The position numbers and the translations under genes were made by a program. The notes beneath the pieces are model-generated. The model was not told the origin of the DNA. It did no database searches and saw only the letters and a list, made by a program, of their open reading frames with translations. This document shows, piece by piece, positions 40,952-49,828 of a stretch of 64,000 nucleotides of DNA. Source of the stretch: Dendrophyllia cribrosa. Taxonomy: Eukaryota; Cnidaria; Anthozoa; Scleractinia; Dendrophylliidae. The stretch covers positions 4,231,075 to 4,295,074 of the forward strand of contig JAJLRJ010000013.1 in NCBI GenBank assembly GCA_024195265.1. The letters are read 5' to 3'. The number at the start of each line of letters is the position of its first letter. Position 1 is the first letter of the stretch.

Positions 40952-40973
40952 GTGAAGGCTGGACTCAAAATCT
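40930..40973 (+). promoter_or_regulatory. Putative -1 ribosomal frameshift signal (PLA2-like to integrase)
   Basis: Slippery heptamer A AAA AAC at 40930-40936, in phase with the PLA2-like frame, one of the most efficient eukaryotic slippery sequences (used by mouse mammary tumour virus gag-pro). A 6-nt spacer (40937-40942) is followed by a perfect 11-bp stem, AGATTTTGAGT (40943-40953) with ACTCAAAATCT (40963-40973), loop of 9 nt. The integrase frame is -1 and is open from 40900, so the overlap is only 52 nt and this is the only heptamer of this kind I see in it. Confidence 0.75.
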
Positions 40974-41892
40974 AGCAAATGAACTTCACCAGCCAATCAG
41001 GAGAAGATTTCCAAAGAGAAGAGTTATTGCATATGGTGTTGACAAAATTTGGGCGGCTGATCTGGTTGAGATGGGGAAATTTTCAAAGTGGAATAAAGGA
41101 ATAAGATATCTCCTGATGGTGATCGATGTTTTCTCAAAGTTCGGTTGGATTCGCCCTCTGAAAGATAAGCGAGGACAAACAGTAGCCGATGCTTTCCAAT
41201 CCATATTCAGGGAGCGAAAACCAAAGATGCTTTGGACTGACAAAGGAAGTGAATTTTTCAATGGAACTATGAAGGATCTCCTGAATAAGAATGGGATAAA
41301 ATTGTATACCACAGAGAACGAAGAAAAGTCATCTGTGGTTGAACGTTGGAATAGGACTATGAAGGAGAAACTCTTCCGGATGTTTTCTGCTAACAATAAT
41401 ACAGTGTTTTTTGATAAACTAGATGAGTTAGTAGATCAATATAATCACCATTTTCATTCGAGCATTCGGATGACCCCAACGCAGGCTAGCGAACGGAAAA
41501 ATGAGAAAAAGGTTTTCGCTAATCTTTTTGGAGATATGATTTATGCAAAACACAACCCATCAAAATTCAAGATCGGTGACAGGGTTAGAATATCAAAATA
41601 CAAACGAAAGATATTCGATAAAGGTTTCACCCCGAACTGGACAGAGGAGATATTTGTTATCGATGAAGTTTTAAACACAAATCCTGTAACGTATAGGTTA
41701 GTCGATCTGTTGGGAGAAAAAATAACTGGATCATTTTATGAAGCAGAACTCCAAAGGACAACACAAAGCGTATTTCGCATTGAAAATGTTATTCACCTCG
41801 ATCAGAAGAAAAAGGAAGCCTTGGTTAAATGGAAAGGATATCCTGATAAATTCAATTCCTGGGTTCCACTGAGTGATATGGAAAATCTCTGA
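40948..41892 (+). CDS. Retroviral-type integrase with chromodomain
   Basis: Integrates the element. Counting from 40948, the catalytic triad is Asp38 (WAADL), Asp98 (WTDKGSEFFN) and Glu132 (SSVVERWN), a D,D(33)E spacing. A chromodomain fills the last 40 residues (ALVKWKGYP, FNSWVP), which in other integrases guides target choice to modified chromatin. The N-terminal HHCC zinc region is absent or very short. The first codon of the listed frame is TTG and the first in-frame ATG comes after Asp38, so a normal start would lose the active site. The gene overlaps the PLA2-like stop and is best explained as a -1 frameshift extension. Confidence 0.93.
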   Translation: MSEGWTQNLANELHQPIRRRFPKRRVIAYGVDKIWAADLVEMGKFSKWNKGIRYLLMVIDVFSKFGWIRPLKDKRGQTVADAFQSIFRERKPKMLWTDKGSEFFNGTMKDLLNKNGIKLYTTENEEKSSVVERWNRTMKEKLFRMFSANNNTVFFDKLDELVDQYNHHFHSSIRMTPTQASERKNEKKVFANLFGDMIYAKHNPSKFKIGDRVRISKYKRKIFDKGFTPNWTEEIFVIDEVLNTNPVTYRLVDLLGEKITGSFYEAELQRTTQSVFRIENVIHLDQKKKEALVKWKGYPDKFNSWVPLSDMENL

Positions 41893-41897
41893 GACAG

Positions 41898-41922
41898 AAT
41901 ATGAATGTTTCACATTCATATT
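41898..41922. terminator. Hairpin between convergent integrase and acidic gene
   Basis: Perfect 11-bp stem AATATGAATGT / ACATTCATATT with a 3-nt loop, directly after the integrase stop and reaching the stop of the opposing gene. Confidence 0.5.
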
Positions 41923-42203
41923 TATGAAATAACACCTCTTTCTTTCAATTCCCGGTGGATTTTCCAGAGGAGATCACTTTGTTTTTGGAGTTCATTTTTA
42001 TGAATCTTGTATTCCTCTTGGAGATTGATAAATGATTCAAAGAGGAGTTCTATCATGTCTTCCTCTTCTTCATTTTGCTCTGCTTCTTCCATCTCTGAAT
42101 CAGAGACAATAAATTCCTCATCAGATGTTGTTGGGGTTTCATCTTCACTCATTGATTCATCCTCTGAGCAGGTGAGGTCGCTTCGCTCGCTTTCATCATC
42201 CAT
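41922..42203 (-). CDS. Acidic coiled-coil protein, unknown
   Basis: 93 residues: the first 55 are dominated by D, E and S with SEDE/SDEE words that look like CK2 sites, the last 35 (FINLQEEYKIHKNELQK) could form a coiled coil. Start context CTCAAAATGG fits the element's other genes. It converges on the integrase and lies against the right TIR. Confidence 0.55.
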   Translation of the reverse strand: MDDESERSDLTCSEDESMSEDETPTTSDEEFIVSDSEMEEAEQNEEEEDMIELLFESFINLQEEYKIHKNELQKQSDLLWKIHRELKERGVIS

Positions 42204-42395
42204 TTTGAGTTACAAGATTAAAATGTTTAATAGATATCACTCCCTTGTGGAAAAATGAATTTTGTCTTCTTCTCCTCCAAAAGGATAAAAAGTGGTTGAT
42301 GAAGCAAATTTGAAATAAAAAACTTTTTCAGGAGAAAAAGTTTTTTTTCTGGAAAACTTTAGCTATTAGTCATTGATTTTCAGCTGTGAAATATT

Positions 42396-42977
42396 TCATT
42401 TATATTTCTTGATTTTATTGAATAAATCCACTTGAAAGGTTCTTTCATTTTTCCTCATTTTGGAAATGAAATTCAATCGTTTCAAGTCAATTGCATTTTT
42501 TTCCCCAACAGATAATTTTTTATTCTGTTCTTCCAAACAATAATCTCTGTTAATCGGAAATGCCACTTTACAGATAACGGAGATAATCTTGAAAAATGAA
42601 ACAGTTTCCTCATTATATAAAATTTCTCTTTTTTTCCAATCAAATGCGATGTCCTCATCCATAAATAATATATTAACAATCCCTTTACCAAACTCATCCA
42701 TGTTTGGAACTATTATCTTGAATTTATCAAACCATTCCTCATCCATTGGAAGTGAAGAAAATTCTGTATCTGTTTGTTTTGATTTTGGTTTTGGTTCTCC
42801 GAGAAAGAATTTTTTCTTATCCGATCTTCTGGTGATAGATGTGTTTCCTTTTTTCAGAGCATTTGTAATTGCACAATTTGAAATGTTAAATTCTTTAGCA
42901 GCAGAATTGATAGAGGTGAATGTTTTGGTTTTTTTTCCATCTGAAATTGTAAAATGTTTGTCTGTTTGTTTCGCCAT
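42396..42977 (-). CDS. TIR-encoded HTH-like protein, right copy
   Basis: Identical at protein level to the left-TIR copy at 27002-27583. Having two copies doubles the dose and places one copy near each end of the element. Confidence 0.7.
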   Translation of the reverse strand: MAKQTDKHFTISDGKKTKTFTSINSAAKEFNISNCAITNALKKGNTSITRRSDKKKFFLGEPKPKSKQTDTEFSSLPMDEEWFDKFKIIVPNMDEFGKGIVNILFMDEDIAFDWKKREILYNEETVSFFKIISVICKVAFPINRDYCLEEQNKKLSVGEKNAIDLKRLNFISKMRKNERTFQVDLFNKIKKYK

Positions 42978-43436
42978 TTTAGTTAAATATAAAAACGAAA
43001 TAAAAAACAAAAATATGATTTTATATATTTATTTCCTGAAAAGAGTGGACTAAATTATAGGAAATAAACAGAGGGGGAAAAAGAGAGATAAGCCTATCTT
43101 CAACATAAAACTTCATGAAAAAATAGATTTTAGTTAGAAAAAAAAAAAATGAAATTTATTTTGAAGGAGATCTTCCCCTAAATGAAATTAATTTGGAGAA
43201 AAATCTTTTCCAAATCAAAACTTTTATTGGAAAGAAAGAAATAAAAAAACAAATGAATTTTTATTTTTTCTTTCCAATAAAAGTTTTGATTTGAGTTTTC
43301 CAAAATGAAATTGATTTTATTCCCAAGTTTTCTGGGGATAAATTTTTTATTCCCATAAAGTTTTCTGGGGAAAATTTTTTTATTCCAAAAAAGTTTTCTG
43401 GGGAATAAATTTTATCTTTCTTTATTCCCTACCTGA

Positions 43437-43477
43437 AGTAGATAGGAAAGAAGGGTTCTGGCAAACTCTTCAACCGC
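43437..43477. repeat. Subterminal inverted copy of the Polinton terminus (right)
   Basis: Mirror of 26502-26542; pairs with the outermost 43830-43870. Confidence 0.9.
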
Positions 43478-43870
43478 TGTTTTTCAAACAAAATTCATTT
43501 CTGATGAATTTTGTGGGATTTTAGGGGAACTGATGGATTTGTTTGATTTTATGAGAATTTTTCATTAATGAATGTATCTGTTTGATTTTATGAGAATTTT
43601 TTGGTGAACAAGATGGATTTTGTTGATTTTTAAATAATTGTACGATGATTTTTTGCAGAGAATTTATAAAATGCTGAAAATTTAGCAGCTTTTTTTTGAT
43701 GATTTTGTTAATTTTTATGAGTCATGATATGTAAATTTGGAACAATTTTCATGCGATCGCATGCAAATTCAGAGTTAGTGATGAAAGTAGGAGAAAAGTG
43801 AAAAGAATTAGAAATTGTGTTAAAAAGGGGCGGTTGAAGAGTGTGCCAGAACCCTTCTTTCCTATCTACT

Positions 43871-44012
43871 ATCAAATCTATTTTTTTGGAAAGTATATTT
43901 CATGTCTAGTATGTGTGAAGCAGCTTGCCTGACCGAGCTCAGACAGTGAAGTATCAACGTTCAAAGTTGGAAAGCTATGTCGCCAAAAAAAAAAACAATT
44001 CGAGCCTCCTTA
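43871..44012. repeat. Right flank of Polinton, continues the array unit
   Basis: Begins with the second ATCAAA and continues with sequence matching 15635-15667 and 16587-16680, interrupted in that other copy by the TATATG-flanked element. Confidence 0.75.
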
Positions 44013-44630
44013 AGTGATGGGTAAAATATGAGCGGCAGATCTGTATTTACCATTATAAAATTCATTTATTTAATAATTCAGAAGGAAAATACAAAATAAA
44101 TGAAATTTGAGTGACTGTCTGCAAATCTCTGTACAGTTCAGCTATTGTCACTATATCGTTAATACAGAATAGAATAGTAATAAGCCTTATTATATAAACA
44201 CCAATGAAATACCAGGTGAGCTTTCGCGCGTAAACATCATATCTTCACACGTGAGAATAACATGTTATCTTCACACGTGAAAAGATCACCGTTGCTACGT
44301 TGTTCTACTTTAGGACTACAAAAAATATAAAAGTGAAATGGCTTGATTTCATTGGTGTTTATATAATAAACAGAACATTACATGGCCGCTTGAAGATACG
44401 AAATTTCTCTTCTCGTGTTGAAAAATATTTCACTCGTTCGCTGCGCTCACTCGTGAAATATTTTTCAACACTCGAAGAGAAATTTCGTATCTTCGCGCGG
44501 CCATGTAATATCCTCTATTTATCCGTTCTTTTTTTAGTATTTACATAACTAATTAATTCTTAATACAATTTACATGGTGCGGGACAACTCAACAGAGCCC
44601 GGCTCTAACTAAAGTACACCCTTAAAAACG
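44013..44630. repeat. 3' unit repeat R1, copy 4, interrupted
   Basis: Same repeat as at 16683-16975 but split by about 330 bp at 44188-44520. Confidence 0.65.
44188..44520. mobile_element. Foldback insertion in R1
   Basis: Two nested hairpins. TTATATAAACACCAATGAAAT pairs with its inverse near 44350-44370. The long arms GAAGATACGAAATTTCTCTT and inverse, centred on GCTGCGCTCACTCG, span 44377-44512. The other R1 copies lack the whole block. Confidence 0.6.
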
Positions 44631-44935
44631 CGAGAATTTTTAAGAACACGAGAGAAGGGTGTTCTTAAAAATTCCCAAGTGCTTATCTAACTCAACAATA
44701 CACAAGGAACTTACGTACGCGTCACGCGCGTGCTTTATCCAATTATAATGAGCTTTGTTTAACCAATCATAGCGCGCGAATGTCATTAAGCATTTTATAA
44801 AACGGATTCAGGAATAAATGCATAATGGTGCTTAAATTATTTGAATTAGGAGGTGAATTATATTTTAGTGTCTTTAAAGTTTTTTGTCGAGTTTTACAAA
44901 GAATTTCGCGTCAGATAGCCCCTCATCTTAAATTC

Positions 44936-46552
44936 TTAAGTAAACGGCATTTTACAGAGCTCTTTTGACGTTTCGTTAAAGCGCCCATGTAAAATAACCA
45001 GAAGGTTAGAGCTTCCCCATATAGCCATTGGCACTGCATTTACAATCGCCACTAAAATGTATCTTTTCCATTGTTTTAGCCAAATAGCCATGACAGCCAT
45101 ATTCTGATAACGAGTCTCGATAGCTAAAGACACGCTGGTGAAAAACCATTCAATCACCAACTGAACTGAAGTATATTTGGCAAAAGCTTGTAGTAAATTC
45201 AAAGGTTGCTTGCCCTTTAAGTAAACAAATTGATACATGTAAAAGAATCCATTCACAGACACAATAGCAGTTGATTCAAACAACATGCTATTGATAGCGA
45301 TATCAGCCATTAATCTCTCGCGGCGAGGAGTACGCAAACTTCCCCAAGGTGCCGATCTTCTTTTCCAAACCACATGACAAATGTGATCAATGAAAACCAT
45401 AGTGCTTCGTTCTATGACTTCTGCAGCGCCGTGAATTATTCCAAGAATGGCGATGTATTTTAAACTTTCAAGATCCGCTTGTAAAATTCTAAACATAACA
45501 GCCGACCCAAAATAGAAAGGCGACAACAAGACATGGGAATATCCTGGATGGGTAATGTTATACAACTGCTGAACACAAACTCGCGAGATAACCTTAACCA
45601 CAACGCCAGTGAGTGGAGCGAACACTGCGATCACGACTTTGCCTTCGTTCTTTTGTTTGTTGTATGCTGGATAGATGAATAATGCTACCATAATATAAAT
45701 TAAAAAACCCAAGCAGCCCGGTAATATCAGTTTGATGAAGAAAGTTAACTTCTCTCTCCTTGATCTCGTGCAGAAATGATTCGTAACAACATAGACTTGC
45801 AAGCATGAACTTGTAAGAAACAAAACGATGAGGGGTATCTTGTGCGGTATGGAAATGTATGAATGAGACATCCCAAGGAGTTGAAGAGCAACACGATAAA
45901 GTGTATCCAAGCAGTAAACAAGGCAACAAACCAGAAACAGTTTTCCTTTCACCCCATTTAACTGAAATGGGCGAAAAAGCAAAAGCAGAAGCGAAAAGAA
46001 CCAACTGTATATAAACAAACACGATATTGCGTCCGAAATAGTTCTTACCCACTGCACTTGTAATAAAACTGAGTTGTTTGAATGAAACTGACAATCCTGT
46101 ACAGTCTTTAACGAGAGATAAGAGACCAGCGTATATATTGTCCCTATAAAGAGAGCGGTTAGAAGCGAAATCAAAGCTCCAAAGTACATTGATTTACAAA
46201 CTGTGCGGAGAGTGGATGGTCTTAGTCGCTTCCAAGCCATGGCTCTGTCTTCATCCTGCTGGTCTTCCTGCATTTCTTCGTTTTCCGCAATTGAGGACGC
46301 ATTTGTAATAATTACGTTAAGAGACCTTGACGCTAGAAAGTCAAAGCTTGTGGCTTCTCTGTCGCTGTATTCTTGGTAAATAAGCTCATCGACAGTATGA
46401 CAATACCATTCTCGACCTGTGCTTTCCAGTGGATTGTAACCAAAAGACTCTGCCGTGAATTCAGGTTCTTCTGGATTGTAGTGCTCTGTTACACTTTGTG
46501 TAAATTTAAACACAATGTGTCCAAACGCTTCTATCAGTGTACTACTACTCAT
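44936..46552 (-). CDS. Multi-pass membrane protein, unknown family (copy F)
   Basis: Intact, 538 residues, starting MSSSTLIEAFGH, in the NLLVILHGRF subfamily. It differs from D and G at scattered places, for example ESLKYIAILG where others have ESLQSIAILG, YLKGKQPLNLL, and KELCKMPFT at the end. A CTATAAAAG-type TATA box lies at 46620-46627 (minus strand), conserved with copy G. It lies just right of the Polinton. Confidence 0.85.
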   Translation of the reverse strand: MSSSTLIEAFGHIVFKFTQSVTEHYNPEEPEFTAESFGYNPLESTGREWYCHTVDELIYQEYSDREATSFDFLASRSLNVIITNASSIAENEEMQEDQQDEDRAMAWKRLRPSTLRTVCKSMYFGALISLLTALFIGTIYTLVSYLSLKTVQDCQFHSNNSVLLQVQWVRTISDAISCLFIYSWFFSLLLLLFRPFQLNGVKGKLFLVCCLVYCLDTLYRVALQLLGMSHSYISIPHKIPLIVLFLTSSCLQVYVVTNHFCTRSRREKLTFFIKLILPGCLGFLIYIMVALFIYPAYNKQKNEGKVVIAVFAPLTGVVVKVISRVCVQQLYNITHPGYSHVLLSPFYFGSAVMFRILQADLESLKYIAILGIIHGAAEVIERSTMVFIDHICHVVWKRRSAPWGSLRTPRRERLMADIAINSMLFESTAIVSVNGFFYMYQFVYLKGKQPLNLLQAFAKYTSVQLVIEWFFTSVSLAIETRYQNMAVMAIWLKQWKRYILVAIVNAVPMAIWGSSNLLVILHGRFNETSKELCKMPFT

Positions 46553-46619
46553 TTTAGTTCCATGTAATAGTCCGAAGGCACGATTATCGTATAAACCAAG
46601 ACATTAGTTATGCATACGC

Positions 46620-46627
46620 TTTTATAG
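46620..46627 (-). promoter_or_regulatory. TATA box of copy F
   Basis: CTATAAAA on the minus strand, 68 bases before the start codon. The same block stands at 51512-51519 before copy G. Confidence 0.5.
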
Positions 46628-46654
46628 ACTGAAATAAATGTCAAAACAATGGAT

Positions 46655-47000
46655 CGCGCCTATGTATGATATAATTAATCAGCATGGGGTTATACGGCAA
46701 TCTTGTTCTATATCAGTGTTGCTGAAATCTCAGGAGCAGGTCACAGTTGAATCTTATTCGAGCCTGCCTGAACATTGCGAGTAGATGGCAAAATTATGGG
46801 CTAAATTTTTCAGGCAAAAATTACGAATTTAGTCGATTTTCTGCTTCAGTCCATTCCGCTCTAATTTTATCTCGCTGCCTCGGGGCTTTTCAGGCCAATT
46901 TAAAAAAATTCGAATTCTATATATAAACAAAAATGTACTATAAATAGAATATCTACAAAATAATCATTTAAAATGTTATCTGAAATGTCACGTCGAAGTT
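46655..47000. repeat. 5' unit repeat shared with 58267-58580
   Basis: Contains CAGCATGGGGTTATACGGCA and TATAGAATATCTAC-like words in both copies. At 51535 the corresponding site of copy G is split by the DNA element plus LINE and resumes at 58267. Confidence 0.7.
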
Positions 47001-48107
47001 AAAAATTGTTCCAAAGGATATATTTTAAAATCCCTCTTGAAGTGTTCAATACTGATGCGACTGCTTGGCAAGGAGTTCCATATTCTTTACGGTCGAGCGC
47101 GGCAGAGGCTTCTTGCTATAAATACAATTCTTGATGTATGTACATACGAATCGTGATGTATACATTTCAATCTTGGTGTATATACATGTATTAGAATCTT
47201 GATGTACATATTGATGTAATCATTTTGTTTTTTAGAAAGAGAAATTTAGCACTGAACTAGTAATAATAATAATAACTTTATTGTCGATGTATTTAGCTAC
47301 AAAAAGAGCTTATATTGGGGACACTATAACATAAATCCTACAAAGTAAAACAAATATATCTATCTACAGCTGTAATGTACGAATCTAGAATTTTTATTTG
47401 TAAAATGTAAAATAAAACTATTATCGATATTTGAAAAACTATAAAATTATATACTATCTATCTTGTGTGTACTGAATGTACTGTTTTTCTTTCTGGAATT
47501 GCATCACTGTTGATGATTGACAACATTTCAGTTTTGCTTCACTCAGCACAGGTCGAGAAACATCAATGGAATCACATCGGTTGGTGCACCAGCAACGATC
47601 TTTCAGCAGGTCTCGCCACACCTGCTGCACGAAAACTTGCAGCGTGTAACTGACCGCCATAAGCCCCGAAAATTATGGTGTTCGATATTGTTTATGGCTT
47701 ATTTGCTTGATGACGTAGGTGGTGCGGCGCACATCAACCTTGAGCCATTTGACTCGAAAATTTTAAAATGCAACTGGGCGAAGTATAATTAATAATGAAT
47801 TGTTTCTAGTTACAATACGTTTAAAAACCGGTGGTTCCCGTGGTTTTTTTTTTGCATGAATAGGTCCTTAGAACAAAATGCCAACGACAAAGCTAAAGAC
47901 GAGCTATGTTATGGAGACATGTATATTGACATATTTGACATTTTTGGTTGAAAACTGCCCCATATGCCAAAACCAAGTATACCTTTGTTATACAAGAAAT
48001 ACTTATAGAACACTAAGAGGAAGATATCAAATGAAGCGGCTCGTGATATTTGGGACAATTTTGAAATATTACTCGAGGTATTTATCCCAAATAATTAACT
48101 AAACGAA

Positions 48108-48138
<31 letters not shown>

Positions 48139-49500
48139 GTTAGTATCACAAAGTGAACTGCATTTTGTGGGAATCGATTTTATTGCACTTCTATTACAAC
48201 ATCAAAACACAAAATTTATTTCCAACATTTTCTCCCATGTTTACTTTCATGCGCGAGAGAACTGATTGTTATTTTCAGAAACTTACAAATACGCTTTGCT
48301 GCAAGCTCGTCATGTGTATCAGCTGCTAACTCGCAATGAAATGTTCTGTTCGTCTGTTCTTAGCCAGAAATCAACGACACACTACATCAAAACAAACAGT
48401 TGGAGTTTCTTTGCTGCTTGTTCTTCATCAGTCATCGATACTTCTGAGCTGGAACATAGACTTTCTTTCTCCCTCTCCTGTCATTTTGCGCTGTAAATGT
48501 CTTTAAAAGACAAAACGAATTCCACGTGTACATAAAATACTTCCCTCGTACAGTAGCTATCTATTTGGTTTAGGGGCGAGGGAAGATTGGGTACGAAAGA
48601 AGTCAGGCGCGCGGGGTGTTATGGTCTTGTTTACCCATAACATCCTGCGCGCCTGGCTTAACTGCAATGATTCGCCCCTTCACCCATTATCAAACAAAAA
48701 GCGACTGAATTGGAGTCAGTAACACGAAAAAGGTAAAAAATGACTATTGCTTTTACTCTGATTACAAGTATTCTTACCACAAAACTAAACAAATATTACA
48801 ACAGCAGCAGCCAACAAAATAGTCGTTTGGGTGGAAATTTAAATCTGTCCAAAATGCCTCAGTTATCTCAAAAATTCGTAAAAGATTAGACTTAAAACTA
48901 GCTTTTTTCTTTAACACAGTGTCGCCTCAAGCTTTTGTAACATTGAGAAACTTAACGCCTTTTGATTTCCAAGGGAAAAAATGTCGTGTTTACAACGAAA
49001 TAAGGCCAGCTAGGATTTTCGGAAAGGTGAAAGCAGCTCACAAAATTCGGGGATAAAGATTCCTTTCCCTACATTTTCCTGTTGCTGAAATATTCAGCTA
49101 AAAGAACCGGAAAACTCAAATTGTATCAGCTTTTACGCAGTCTCCTTTAAAATCACTAAAATGATATGGAAAAACAGAACAACGACATTCCAAGCGTTGG
49201 GTGCTCCTGTTGCAATAGTTAACAATTATTCACCGAACTGGAGGTAGCCGAGTGGTGGATATTTACCGAGCCGCAAATATCCTCCACTGGCCACCGAACC
49301 TGAGGTGAATAGTTGTTTCAGTATATACTAAAACAGTGAGATGATATAGGACGAAAATGTAATTTTTAACTCATCTGTTCCAGTCAACGGTTACAATTTA
49401 TTTTCGCGCGCAAATTGCTTGGAGGTGAATAGCACTTGCCGGCTATCCCGAGTTTGAGTAGCCAATCAGAGTGCGCCAATTTTATTTTATGTGACTTACA
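47001..49500. other. Gene-free region with small repeats
   Basis: No convincing gene. Visible items are a TAATAATAATAACTTTATTG word typical of retroposon tails (about 47262-47285), an (AAAT)n tract at 48106-48138, a hairpin at 48600-48659 (GGCGCGCGGGGTGTTATGG and inverse) and a GAGGTAGCCGAGTGGTGGAT-like inverted pair near 49236-49310. Short open frames near 47.5 kb on both strands overlap each other and show no domain. Confidence 0.45.
48600..48659. repeat. GC-rich hairpin
   Basis: Arms of about 25 bp with few mismatches around TCTTGTTTA. Confidence 0.55.
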
Positions 49501-49828
49501 TAATTAAAGAAACTGTACACAAAACTATAAAACTGGTAGCCAGCTAACAAACCTTAGGAATACTAACAAGCTTTATTGCTATTGTCCATTTGTAAGTTAG
49601 ATTAACTGAATAATATATGAGCCTTCGGCTCGCTTTTTGTCAATATCCTTATGTGGTACTCTCTATGAAATATAAAAGAAATAAATGTGTTAAGCATTCA
49701 TGAATAAACACAAAAATGTGCTTGACTTATTTGAAGTAGTTTTTATTTTAGTGACTTTAACATTTTTTGTCGAGTTTTATAAAGAATTTCGCGCAATATA
49801 AATAGCGTCAGATAGCCCGTCATAATTC

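Larger units (their letters stand above)
26109..43870. mobile_element. Complete Maverick/Polinton DNA element
   Basis: 17,762 bp, beginning AG and ending CT as Polintons do, with 1603-bp terminal inverted repeats and the 6-bp target duplication ATCAAA on both sides (26103-26108, 43871-43876). Gene content is the Polinton core set: protein-primed polymerase B, A32-like packaging ATPase, penton and double-jelly-roll major capsid proteins, adenovirus-type protease and retroviral-type integrase, plus accessory genes. The two TIRs have the same length and I found only one mismatch (A at 26559 against G at the mirrored position 43420), so insertion or TIR homogenisation is recent. All core frames are open; the integrase, PLA2-like and protease frames lack a normal start codon (see those entries). 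Confidence 0.97.
42268..43870. repeat. Polinton right terminal inverted repeat
   Basis: Mirror of 26109-27711, same length. Position x here equals 69979 minus x in the left arm. It carries a seven-codon stub of the polymerase C-terminus because the repeat border lies inside that gene. Confidence 0.95.

Noticed and set aside
47454..47792. Overlapping frames on both strands near 47.5 kb
   Set aside because: Mutually antisense, no motif, no paralogue in the window; chance is more likely.
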